DNA of 11,516 bases from Nitrosopumilus sp. BACL13 MAG-121220-bin23. Its GTDB lineage: Archaea > Thermoproteota > Nitrososphaeria > Nitrososphaerales > Nitrosopumilaceae. The stretch is from positions 1 to 11,516 of the forward strand of contig LIAL01000038.1 of NCBI GenBank assembly GCA_001437625.1, given 5' to 3'. The position numbers and the translations under genes were made by a program. Shown one piece after another: positions 1 through 6,419 of this stretch. The first letter of the stretch is position 1. Each line of letters begins with the position of its first letter. Below the pieces are notes generated by a model, which had not been told where the DNA came from, searched no databases, and saw only the letters and a list, made by a program, of their open reading frames with translations.

Positions 1-21
1 AATTGGTTGGTTTAAGAAATT

Positions 22-56
22 AAAAATTTGTTAAATTCCATTCTAAAATTTCTAGA
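22..56 (-). terminator. Possible terminator after speB
   Basis: About 18 nt past the speB stop, minus-strand RNA from 56 to 42 can fold into a 6-bp hairpin (one G-U pair) with a 3-nt loop. A T5 tract lies further downstream (plus-strand A22-26). Archaeal termination depends mainly on U-tracts, so the hairpin may be incidental in such AT-rich sequence. Confidence 0.25.
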
Positions 57-73
57 TAGATTTACGTTTTATT

Positions 74-943
74 TTATTTAGATAAATTCATTGCAATCAT
101 GGTTGAGATAATTTTGGCAGCCAAAGATGCAGTTGCCCCATTATCATGATATGGATTTAGTTCTACGATATCAACACCAGTTACTTTTGTTTCTTTGAGA
201 GAGTAAATCATGTCAAATAACTCTCTAGAAGTTATCCCCACAGCTTCAGGATTTCCAACACCGGGAGCATATGCAGGATCCAACACATCAAGATCAAAGC
301 TAGAATAAACAGTATCAAAAGTAGAAACATAATCTTTGAGCAATTGAGGTCCTTTGTTATCCCTAATCTCCTTATCAGAAATTGTTTTAATCTTATTTTC
401 TGTAAGAAACTCTAATTCTTCTTTAACAAATGCTCTGGCACCAACATGTAAAATATTTTCTGCGCCTCGTTCTTCAACAATTCTTCTCAAGTAAGATGCA
501 TGGCTTAGTTTAATGTCTGCAAACTCATCACGCAAATCATAATGTGCATCAAAAACAACATACCCAGTTTCTTTTGGAAAACTGGTGTACGTTCCATACG
601 TAATTGAATGCTCACCACCTAAAATGAAAAGTTGGCTTTGTTTAGCAACGAGTTCAGGAGTAATTTTTTTCAACATGTCAATCATTTCAGATGCAACAAC
701 GGTATGACGAGTATTTCCTAAATCTTTAATGTTTACAGATTCTAAATCAATTCCAAGTTCAGGGTGAAAAATTTCAATGTTGTTAAAGGAATCTCTAATG
801 GCATCAGCACCAAATCGACAACCAGGTTTGTATGAATGAGTAGAATCAAAAGGTACACCGAAAATAGTGGCTACAGGCTCACTGTCTTCATCAGATCCAG
901 TAATTAGCGGATTGTTGTTCATGTATAAATCAAGAAAACTCAT
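74..943 (-). CDS. speB: Agmatinase / ureohydrolase family protein
   Basis: This 289-residue protein is a manganese-dependent ureohydrolase, most likely agmatinase, which splits agmatine into putrescine and urea in the cytoplasm. The family's metal-binding motifs are all visible: GGEHS (109-113, ligand His112), DAHYD (132-136) and SFDLDVLDP (215-223, ligands Asp217 and Asp219). They are followed by APGVGNPEAVG and GVDIVELNP (256-264). The length is normal for the family. The ATG lies 7 nt after the thrS stop codon, and a GGTG sequence at the very end of thrS gives a plausible Shine-Dalgarno 10 nt before it, so speB is probably cotranscribed and translated from a leadered message. Arginase, formiminoglutamase or aminopropylagmatine ureohydrolase activity cannot be excluded, because substrate specificity is not readable from these motifs. 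Confidence 0.88.
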   Translation of the reverse strand: MSFLDLYMNNNPLITGSDEDSEPVATIFGVPFDSTHSYKPGCRFGADAIRDSFNNIEIFHPELGIDLESVNIKDLGNTRHTVVASEMIDMLKKITPELVAKQSQLFILGGEHSITYGTYTSFPKETGYVVFDAHYDLRDEFADIKLSHASYLRRIVEERGAENILHVGARAFVKEELEFLTENKIKTISDKEIRDNKGPQLLKDYVSTFDTVYSSFDLDVLDPAYAPGVGNPEAVGITSRELFDMIYSLKETKVTGVDIVELNPYHDNGATASLAAKIISTMIAMNLSK

Positions 944-950
944 AACAAAA

Positions 951-2819
951 TTACACCATTAAATTTGGACGTTTTGAGATATACTTTGGAAAATTCAAAC
1001 CAGTAAATGGTTTATCTTTTGTTTGTTCTTTAATTTCATTTAAGAAATCATCAAAAGATAATTCTCTAACATCGCCTGTTTGTCTATCACGGATGCTAAG
1101 GTTTTCAGAATTTGCTTCTTTTTCACCAATAACAAGAATATATCGAATCCATTCTTTTTCTGCTTCGCGTATTCGTTTTCCAATACTTTCATTTCTATCA
1201 TCAATGTCAACACGAACAGAATTAGTTGAAATTTTATTAAATAATTGTTCAGAAAAATCATTGAATTCATCTTTTAATGGAATAATTCTAACTTGTGTAG
1301 GGGATAACCATAATGGGAATTGAGGTTTTCGACCTTCGTATGAATCAGTTGCAGCTTTTTCTAATAATGCATAAATGATTCTCTCAATAGCACCACTAGG
1401 TGAATTGTGTAAAATTATTGGGTGTTTTTTCTCATTATTTTCATCTATAAACTCAATTCCATATCTATCTCCATTTTCAACATCAATTTGATCAGTTGAA
1501 AGTGCAGATGCCTTTCCAAGATTATCAATGAAATTAAATTCCCACTTTAAAACAAAATAAAAGAATTTTTCAGTCCACATTTCAACTAAGACAGGTTTTC
1601 CATTCTTTTTTACTAATTCTTCAATTGCAGGTTTATTTTCATTGTAGAAATCTTCAGTGAATCTAATTGCCATCTCATAATCAGATTGGTTAATTCCAAG
1701 ATTATTTAGAACACTTTGAGACAAATCAAATCTTATTTTTATTTCATCAATTGCCTGAGTCATGTTAGCACAAAATGCATGGCAATCAGGCATAGTGAAG
1801 GCTCGAAGTCGTCTTAATCCTACAAGTTCACCAGATTGTTCACGTCTAAAGCTGTATCTAGTAAGTTCATAGAGTTTGTAAGGTAAGTTCTTGAAAGACA
1901 TTTGAAAATGATTGGCCATTAGGAATTGTCCAAAACATGCAGCAAATCTTAAAAATAATTTTTTTCCGTCAGAATCAATATTGTATTGTCTTGCAGGGAA
2001 ACGATTGAAATAACTGACCATGCTTGGATGTTCAGAATCATACATGATTGGAGTTTCAACTTCATAACCACCATATTCTTTGACTCTGTCAGTAACATAT
2101 CGCTCAATTAGAGATTTAATCAAACGACCATTTGGGAAAAACCTCATGTTACCAGAATCAGAAGCAGGTTCGTAATCAGCAATACCCATTTTTTTCATCA
2201 GTGCAACATGTGGCGGAGGTTGATCAACCTGACGCTGTTTTGCAGCTTCATATTTTGCCAAGATTTCTAATTTTGGATATTTTGAAAAATTAAAATCAGC
2301 AATATTAGATAAGGTTCCATCAGGAGTCATTATTTTCCAAATTGAACGAATTTTAGATTCACCTTCTAATGCATCAGATGTTAATTCAGAATCAGCAGGG
2401 GTTTTTTTAGAATCTTTTGTTACAACTTTTGAACTTTCAGCTAATGGATGACCTTTAACTTGTAATTTGTAAGATTTTGTCCAACCAAATGGCGAATGTG
2501 AAACTTCTAATTCAGATGCGGCAGATTCCATTTCTTTTAATAATGCAATTGCGACAGAAGGTTTTGCTAAATTGGAACTAAGGTGAGCATAAGGATATAG
2601 TAATAATTTTTTACAACCAATTTTTTCCATAGAGTTTTTTATTTGAGAGATCGCATCCTGGGCTACACTGGAATCATCGCCGTTTTCCATAGCTACAAAA
2701 ACAACCACCAATTCTTCTAATTTTTGAGTTTGAGGGTTCTCGATATCTTCTGCACTTTTGATCTCTTTTTTTGTAGGTGTGTATTCTATACTATCACAAT
2801 GTAATTGTAATATTCTCAT
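951..2819 (-). CDS. thrS: Threonyl-tRNA synthetase, archaeal type with N-terminal editing domain
   Basis: This enzyme charges tRNA-Thr with threonine. I place the start at the ATG at 2819 (622 residues, beginning MRILQLHCD as in other archaeal ThrRS) rather than an in-frame TTG at 2840, because a TATA-like TTTAATTC lies 24-31 nt before the ATG. Residues 1 to about 135 form the archaea-specific, D-aminoacyl-tRNA-deacylase-like editing domain. A polar, low-complexity linker follows (about 129-155). The class II catalytic core spans about 190-500 with motif 2 around FRREQSGEL (324-332). The three ThrRS zinc ligands correspond to Cys295 (in FAACFGQ), His347 (in PDCHAFC) and His471 (in ILHNSPSG). 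The anticodon-binding domain starts near residue 503. Some Crenarchaeota split editing and catalysis into two proteins; here both are in one chain. speB follows after 7 nt. Confidence 0.96.
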   Translation of the reverse strand: MRILQLHCDSIEYTPTKKEIKSAEDIENPQTQKLEELVVVFVAMENGDDSSVAQDAISQIKNSMEKIGCKKLLLYPYAHLSSNLAKPSVAIALLKEMESAASELEVSHSPFGWTKSYKLQVKGHPLAESSKVVTKDSKKTPADSELTSDALEGESKIRSIWKIMTPDGTLSNIADFNFSKYPKLEILAKYEAAKQRQVDQPPPHVALMKKMGIADYEPASDSGNMRFFPNGRLIKSLIERYVTDRVKEYGGYEVETPIMYDSEHPSMVSYFNRFPARQYNIDSDGKKLFLRFAACFGQFLMANHFQMSFKNLPYKLYELTRYSFRREQSGELVGLRRLRAFTMPDCHAFCANMTQAIDEIKIRFDLSQSVLNNLGINQSDYEMAIRFTEDFYNENKPAIEELVKKNGKPVLVEMWTEKFFYFVLKWEFNFIDNLGKASALSTDQIDVENGDRYGIEFIDENNEKKHPIILHNSPSGAIERIIYALLEKAATDSYEGRKPQFPLWLSPTQVRIIPLKDEFNDFSEQLFNKISTNSVRVDIDDRNESIGKRIREAEKEWIRYILVIGEKEANSENLSIRDRQTGDVRELSFDDFLNEIKEQTKDKPFTGLNFPKYISKRPNLMV

Positions 2820-2842
2820 AATTTCAAACAGAAAACTCAATT

Positions 2843-2850
2843 GAATTAAA
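2843..2850 (-). promoter_or_regulatory. TATA box of thrS
   Basis: TTTAATTC on the minus strand, starting 31 nt before the ATG at 2819. The spacing fits a leaderless or nearly leaderless transcript and supports that ATG over the upstream TTG. thrS could also receive read-through from the gene ending at 2882, 62 nt away. Confidence 0.5.
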
Positions 2851-2881
2851 TGTTTACGTGAAATACAAAATAACGTTATTG

Positions 2882-3217
2882 TTAGGATATTTTTTCACGA
2901 AGAGAGATAACAGATCTAAGAACTAATGCAGATATGCCCAAATTGTTAATTAGAAATAATGAAGATCTTGAAAGAGAATCGGTTCCACGAAATCCTTCAT
3001 CATAAATCATTTCAACTGAACCTTTGTCAGTTTCAACAAAGGAAGTAATTAAGGAATAAACTCCAAGTGTTTTATCGATTCGTTCATTGTAAAGACGCAA
3101 TTCTACTTTAGATATAGTAAATTCATCTTGAACGAAGGTGCCTGTAGATAATAAAACATTCACAGAATCAGGTTGTCTCTTGACTCGGTCAGGATTATGC
3201 ATGTCGATAATATCCAT
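2882..3217 (-). CDS. Hypothetical protein
   Basis: I do not recognise this 111-residue protein. It is soluble, with no signal peptide or membrane segment. The middle (about residues 20-75) alternates hydrophobic and charged residues as expected for beta strands, and the C-terminal part (about 85-110: LFLINNLGISALVLRS) looks helical and hydrophobic. There are no cysteines and no obvious catalytic motif. The ATG at 3217 has a TATA-like CTTATCTA 22-29 nt upstream; an internal Met6 is an alternative start. It lies 62 nt before thrS on the same strand and is divergent from the deoxyhypusine synthase family gene. Codon use and AT content match the neighbours, so the frame is probably real. Confidence 0.7.
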   Translation of the reverse strand: MDIIDMHNPDRVKRQPDSVNVLLSTGTFVQDEFTISKVELRLYNERIDKTLGVYSLITSFVETDKGSVEMIYDEGFRGTDSLSRSSLFLINNLGISALVLRSVISLREKIS

Positions 3218-3238
3218 ATTATCACACAGGGTTTTTCC

Positions 3239-3246
3239 TAGATAAG
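3239..3246 (-). promoter_or_regulatory. Possible TATA box of the hypothetical gene at 2882-3217
   Basis: CTTATCTA on the minus strand, 22-29 nt before the ATG at 3217. The match to box A is imperfect, but the spacing is the same as for most genes in this window. Confidence 0.35.
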
Positions 3247-3299
3247 TAATATTTGATTAAAAACAATTGGACGTGCCAAAAATAATAATTACACAAGTA

Positions 3300-3307
3300 T
3301 TATTTAC
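3300..3307 (+). promoter_or_regulatory. TATA box of the deoxyhypusine synthase family gene
   Basis: TTATTTAC starts 29 nt before the ATG at 3329, consistent with a leaderless transcript. An A-rich stretch lies between the box and the start codon. Confidence 0.45.
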
Positions 3308-3328
3308 AGTAAAAAAAACAAAGTAAAA

Positions 3329-4396
3329 ATGGACCCACATCAATTTCATGGCAAAGATATACCGCACATAAAATTAGATCCAAAAATGACCATAGAGGAT
3401 TTGGTGGATGTATTTGCAAGTACAGGGTTTAATGGAAGACAACTTGGAGAAGCTGCGAAATTATACGCTAAAATGATTGAAGAGGATGCAACAATTTGTC
3501 TTACTGTATCAGGTGCAATGACACCAGTTGGATTTGGAGGAATTATCAAAACATTGATTGAAAGAGGATTTGTAGATTGGATTGTCACAACAGGTGCAAA
3601 TGTATACCATGAAGATCATTTTGCATCAGGTTTACCAGTAAAGCAAGGTAGTTTTGATGTTGATGATATGAAATTATTTGAAAACGAAATTGTAAGAATT
3701 AGAGATGTGTACATAAAATTTGAAGAAACATTAGTAGCAGAGGATAAAATAATTCAAAAAATGTTTGCAGATGATTTTCAAGATAAATCATTTACAACTG
3801 CAGAATTTTGTAATTTGTTAGGTAAAAGAAGTAAAGCAAGTGCCAAGCATCCAGAAAAAAGTTTCGTGGTATCAGCATACGAATATGATGTTCCAGTATA
3901 CATTTCTACAATAAAAGATTCGTCATTAGCATTGAATCTAGCAGTACATAGATTAGAAAATAAAAAATATGATTTAGATTTTGTTAGAGAAATAATAGAG
4001 CAAGCTGCAATTGTATATGATTCAAAAAAATCAGCAATTTTAGAATTGGGTGGTGGTGTTCCAAAAAATACAGCTCAGCAAACAGGTCCATTGTTGGATC
4101 AGATTTTAAAAAGAAATGACGGAGGTCAAAACTACATCATACAGATTACAGATGCACGTCCAGATACAGGAGGATTGTCAGGTGCAACATTACAAGAGGG
4201 AAAGAGTTGGGGTAAAATTCAAGATTCACATGAAGGAATAGTTACAGTTTATGCAGATGCAACAATTGCGTTTCCAATTTTAGCACTCTATGTTCTAAGT
4301 AATCAAAAATCAAGAAAACCAAAAAGACTTTACAAAAGAATAGGGGAAATGTACGATAAATTAAGTGACGATTATTTTAAAAATCCAACCAAGTAA
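3329..4396 (+). CDS. Deoxyhypusine synthase family protein (catalytic His replaced)
   Basis: This 355-residue protein belongs to the deoxyhypusine synthase family, whose classical members use NAD and spermidine to modify one lysine of aIF5A/eIF5A. Family landmarks are TVSGAMTP (59-66), TTGANVYHED (87-96), ELGGGVPKN (239-247), ITDARPDTGGLSGAT (273-287) and SWGKI (293-297), with Lys296 matching the lysine that forms the covalent intermediate in the human enzyme (Lys329). Glu290 and Trp294 match human Glu323 and Trp327. The position of human catalytic His288 is Asn247, and human Asp316 corresponds to Leu283. The GGGVPKN and TDARPDTGGLSGAT signatures resemble, from memory, the bacterial deoxyhypusine synthase-like branch. 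Function may therefore be classical modification, homospermidine-type synthesis or another spermidine reaction. The gene ends 2 nt before a convergent gene. Confidence 0.88.
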   Translation: MDPHQFHGKDIPHIKLDPKMTIEDLVDVFASTGFNGRQLGEAAKLYAKMIEEDATICLTVSGAMTPVGFGGIIKTLIERGFVDWIVTTGANVYHEDHFASGLPVKQGSFDVDDMKLFENEIVRIRDVYIKFEETLVAEDKIIQKMFADDFQDKSFTTAEFCNLLGKRSKASAKHPEKSFVVSAYEYDVPVYISTIKDSSLALNLAVHRLENKKYDLDFVREIIEQAAIVYDSKKSAILELGGGVPKNTAQQTGPLLDQILKRNDGGQNYIIQITDARPDTGGLSGATLQEGKSWGKIQDSHEGIVTVYADATIAFPILALYVLSNQKSRKPKRLYKRIGEMYDKLSDDYFKNPTK

Positions 4397-4398
4397 AA

Positions 4399-4611
4399 TT
4401 AAAACTTAGAAAATCTAGCACGTTCTAGATCTCTGTCATCTTTAGATTCTTTTTTCCATTCTTTATAGTGCTCCTTACAAAGAATTGTTTTTTTACCCTT
4501 AGAATTAACGCGTAAGCCAGCAGTTTCTACTTTAGTAGTATTAAGTGAACGAGCGCCATCTTGATCACAACCATCAACATTACATTGTGCACCCTTTGAA
4601 ACAATACCCAT
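4399..4611 (-). CDS. Small CxxxxC/CxxH zinc-finger-like protein
   Basis: I take the ATG at 4611 as the start (70 residues, MGIVSKGAQC) rather than the in-frame TTG at 4620, because a strong TATAAATA box lies 22-29 nt upstream of the ATG. Cys10, Cys15, Cys45 and His48 form a likely zinc site (CNVDGC, then CKEH). The C-terminal 25 residues are highly charged (KEWKKESKDDRDLERARF), suggesting a nucleic-acid or ribosome contact, which is inference only. The stop lies 2 nt from the stop of the convergent deoxyhypusine synthase family gene. I do not recognise a named family; function is unknown. Confidence 0.75.
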   Translation of the reverse strand: MGIVSKGAQCNVDGCDQDGARSLNTTKVETAGLRVNSKGKKTILCKEHYKEWKKESKDDRDLERARFSKF

Positions 4612-4632
4612 GGCATACAATAATCAATATGT

Positions 4633-4640
4633 TATTTATA
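4633..4640 (-). promoter_or_regulatory. TATA box of the small zinc-finger-like gene
   Basis: TATAAATA on the minus strand, 22-29 nt before the ATG at 4611. It is one of the best box A matches in the window and supports a leaderless transcript starting at that ATG. Confidence 0.65.
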
Positions 4641-4764
4641 CTTGAAAGGCATAAAATATTTTTTAGATTATTCTAAAAAAGAATTTAAAAAATATACGGA
4701 TAATTTATCATAAAATTCACGATTAAAAGGATAAAAAATCAGATTAAAACAACCTAAAGTTGGT

Positions 4765-4774
4765 CGATTAATCG
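4765..4774. promoter_or_regulatory. 10-bp palindrome abutting the S25e TATA box
   Basis: CGATTAATCG is a perfect palindrome ending at the base before TTTATAAT. It occupies the BRE position, where transcription factor B contacts DNA, so a dimeric regulator bound here could compete with TFB. It may also be chance in AT-rich sequence. Confidence 0.35.
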
Positions 4775-4782
4775 TTTATAAT
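4775..4782 (+). promoter_or_regulatory. TATA box of the S25e gene
   Basis: TTTATAAT starts 30 nt before the ATG at 4805. It is a near-consensus archaeal box A at leaderless spacing, as expected for a highly expressed ribosomal protein gene. Confidence 0.7.
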
Positions 4783-4804
4783 AGGAAAATTTTTTTCTAC
4801 TTTT

Positions 4805-5113
4805 ATGGCTGCAACAAAAAAGACAACTAACGTAACTAAGTCAAATCCAGCTAAAGATTCAAAGAAAGGTAAAAAAGACAAGGGTGAAAGCACCGGAGTA
4901 AGAAAAGCCGAAATTACAGTTATAGTTAATGAACAACAAGCAATGAAAATAATTCAAAATTCTAAAGTCGTTACAGTTCAAGATCTTGCAAGACAAATAG
5001 GAGTAAAAATATCTGCTGCAAATGCATTTTTGAAACAATCAGAAATTAAAGGTACAGTAAAGAAAGTTGGCGGTTATTCAGGTCATTATTTGTATCAAGT
5101 AGTTTCTTCATAA
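4805..5113 (+). CDS. rps25e: Small ribosomal subunit protein eS25 (S25e)
   Basis: This 102-residue protein is the eukaryote-like ribosomal protein S25e of the small subunit. A lysine-rich, unstructured N-terminal tail (about 1-30) is followed by the S25e winged-helix core: NEQQAMKIIQNSKVVTVQDLARQIGVKISAANAFL in segments from about residue 40, and the terminal hairpin VKKVGGYSGHYLYQV (85-99). S25e is present in Crenarchaeota, Thaumarchaeota and eukaryotes but absent from most Euryarchaeota, which supports the lineage call. The ATG has a strong TATA box 23-30 nt upstream. The last 19 nt overlap the convergent cyclophilin-like gene, so the two mRNAs are complementary at their 3' ends. Confidence 0.93.
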   Translation: MAATKKTTNVTKSNPAKDSKKGKKDKGESTGVRKAEITVIVNEQQAMKIIQNSKVVTVQDLARQIGVKISAANAFLKQSEIKGTVKKVGGYSGHYLYQVVSS

Positions 5114-5481
5114 AGAGACAAAACATCTCCAGATTTAACATTCTTTAATTCAGCAATATCACCATGAAATTTTCCAATAAGTGCCATAGTTTTTGCAGAT
5201 GGTACATTACCAACAAAAAAACAAATACTTCCAGTAGATGGTAAAAATGCAATGTCACCGGTTTTAAATTCTGAACTTGCTTTCTCAATTCCAGCATCAA
5301 CATTAGTTTCAAAATAAACAATATTTTTTCCCAACAAATGAGAATTGCCTTCTAAAGGTAAAGATCTCATAATAGTTCCAACAGTTCTTGGAGATAAGTG
5401 TCGTTTAAGATCACAATTTAATTTTACTTTTCCGCTAATGTCTAAGATTAGTTGTTTTCGTGAAACTGAATTTATACTCAA
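5095..5481 (-). CDS. Cyclophilin-like fold protein (DUF369/TM1367-like)
   Basis: This 128-residue protein resembles the small prokaryotic cyclophilin-like domain (PF04126, TM1367 type): a beta-barrel with the segments LCDLKRHLSPRTVGTIMRSLP-like (about 21-42, written here approximately), VYFETN (55-60), FKTGDIAFLPSTGSICFF (72-89) and VKSGDVLSLYEE (115-126). The GDIAF-x5-G-x-ICFF pattern is typical of this family. Whether it has peptidyl-prolyl isomerase activity is unknown. The start is TTG at 5481; no ATG or GTG occurs in frame until Met38, and a TATA box lies 22-29 nt upstream of the TTG, which supports a leaderless TTG start. It shares that TATA box with rpoK on the other strand and overlaps S25e by 19 nt at the 3' end. 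Confidence 0.75.
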   Translation of the reverse strand: MSINSVSRKQLILDISGKVKLNCDLKRHLSPRTVGTIMRSLPLEGNSHLLGKNIVYFETNVDAGIEKASSEFKTGDIAFLPSTGSICFFVGNVPSAKTMALIGKFHGDIAELKNVKSGDVLSLYEETT

Positions 5482-5503
5482 GCTTAGTTTAAAAATGATT
5501 AGA

Positions 5504-5511
5504 TTATATAA
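5504..5511. promoter_or_regulatory. Shared symmetric TATA box for the cyclophilin-like gene and rpoK
   Basis: TTATATAA is a perfect palindrome. Its centre (5507.5) is exactly 26.5 nt from the first base of the minus-strand TTG (5481) and from the first base of the plus-strand TTG (5534). One box therefore sits at the normal leaderless distance for both genes. Flanking BRE candidates are ATTAGA for the plus direction and AAAACG for the minus direction. Confidence 0.65.
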
Positions 5512-5533
5512 CGTTTTAAGTGAATTTCGTTAA

Positions 5534-6067
5534 TTGTCTAATCCTGAAGAATCAGAATTTACATCTGAAGAACCAGAAACCACACCTGAAGAACCCGAAT
5601 TAGCTACACCACTTACTGAAGGAATAGAAATAGAAACAGATCCAAATTTAGGATTAAACAAAGCATTAGATGCTTATCGTAAATTAATTGAAAAAAATAT
5701 GGATAATGAATTAGAACCTTTAACAGAAAAAGAACAAGCAAAACTTGAAAGTAGAATTACAGAAATACAAGAAAGACAAATTATTGAAAAAGTAGAAGAT
5801 CATGAAGTAGTTGAAATTCCATGTGAAAAAAGTAAAATTACAATTGGTCCGCCTACATTAACAAGATTTGAAAAAGCAAGAATTATGGGAGCAAGAGCAT
5901 TACAATTATCATTAGGAGCACCGCCATTTATTGAAATTCCAGAAGATGCAAGAATTTCTTTAGATATTTCAATGGTAGAATTAGAAAAAAGAGTAATACC
6001 AATTACAATTAGAAGGGTATTACCAAACGGCGATTATCAAAATATTCCAATAGACTATTTTGAATAA
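5534..6067 (+). CDS. rpoK: DNA-directed RNA polymerase subunit K (Rpb6/omega homologue) with long N-terminal extension
   Basis: RpoK is the archaeal equivalent of Rpb6 and bacterial omega, needed for assembly and stability of RNA polymerase. The conserved domain is at the C-terminus: PPTLTRFEKARIMGARALQLS (106-126), GAPPFIEI (128-135), then VELEKRVIPITIRRVLPNG (148-166). Archaeal RpoK is usually about 60-100 residues; this one has 177. The first 30 residues are acidic with repeated EEPE (ESEFTSEEPETTPEEPEL), followed by a charged helical region (about 40-90). An acidic N-terminal tail also occurs in eukaryotic Rpb6. The start is TTG at 5534, supported by the TATA box 22-29 nt upstream; the next in-frame Met is at residue 56. 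Alba follows after 55 nt on the same strand. Confidence 0.9.
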   Translation: MSNPEESEFTSEEPETTPEEPELATPLTEGIEIETDPNLGLNKALDAYRKLIEKNMDNELEPLTEKEQAKLESRITEIQERQIIEKVEDHEVVEIPCEKSKITIGPPTLTRFEKARIMGARALQLSLGAPPFIEIPEDARISLDISMVELEKRVIPITIRRVLPNGDYQNIPIDYFE

Positions 6068-6087
6068 AAGAACCAATCGTCGATAAA

Positions 6088-6095
6088 ACTTAAAA
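6088..6095 (+). promoter_or_regulatory. Possible TATA box of alba
   Basis: ACTTAAAA lies 28-35 nt before the ATG at 6123, which would leave a leader of only a few bases. Alba may also be read through from rpoK, whose stop is 55 nt upstream. The match is weak. Confidence 0.3.
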
Positions 6096-6122
6096 GAACA
6101 AAAAATTGTTTAATAATGTACA

Positions 6123-6419
6123 ATGCTCATGGAAGAGATTAATGAACAATCAAATCAAGTAAATGGTGTAATAAACATCGGTAACGATCCAGTAATGCTC
6201 ACTGCAACAGAAGTGTTAGCAAAACTTATGATCAAAAATGAAATAATTTTGAAAGCAAGAGGTCAATCAATTCCTAACGCAGTAGCAGTTGCAAATATAA
6301 TTACAGGAACAATGGCTACAGGTATCTACAAAATTGAAAAAATCAAATTAGATACTGTTGCAGAAGCAGGTATTGGAAATATGACATCAACAGTTGAAAT
6401 AATTATAAATAAAAATTAG
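6123..6419 (+). CDS. albA: Alba family DNA/RNA-binding chromatin protein
   Basis: Alba is a small dimeric archaeal chromatin and RNA-binding protein. The 98-residue sequence shows the family pattern: VINIGNDPVMLTATEVL (16-32, first strand and helix), IILKARGQSIPNAVAVANII (41-60, with the conserved KARG) and the beta-hairpin IYKIEKIKLDT...STVEIIINK. In Sulfolobus Alba the first loop reads GKKPVMNY, with Lys16 (acetylated) and Lys17 on the DNA-binding face; here that loop is GNDPVM, so both lysines are replaced by Asn21 and Asp22. Met3 (6129) is an alternative start. The stop codon TAG shares bases with the stop of the convergent HTH gene. Binding strength and RNA versus DNA preference may differ from the crenarchaeal protein. 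Confidence 0.9.
   Translation: MLMEEINEQSNQVNGVINIGNDPVMLTATEVLAKLMIKNEIILKARGQSIPNAVAVANIITGTMATGIYKIEKIKLDTVAEAGIGNMTSTVEIIINKN

Noticed and set aside
1040..1323. Two overlapping frames of about 76 codons on both strands inside thrS
   Set aside because: They lie fully within the strongly supported ThrRS coding region, have no family features and look like out-of-frame translations.
3346..3588. 80-codon minus-strand frame inside the deoxyhypusine synthase family gene
   Set aside because: It is antisense to conserved DHS motifs, with no promoter and no recognisable features.
5345..5533. 62-codon plus-strand frame ending just before rpoK
   Set aside because: It is antisense to the cyclophilin-like gene and covers the shared promoter; the composition is that of a reverse-strand shadow.
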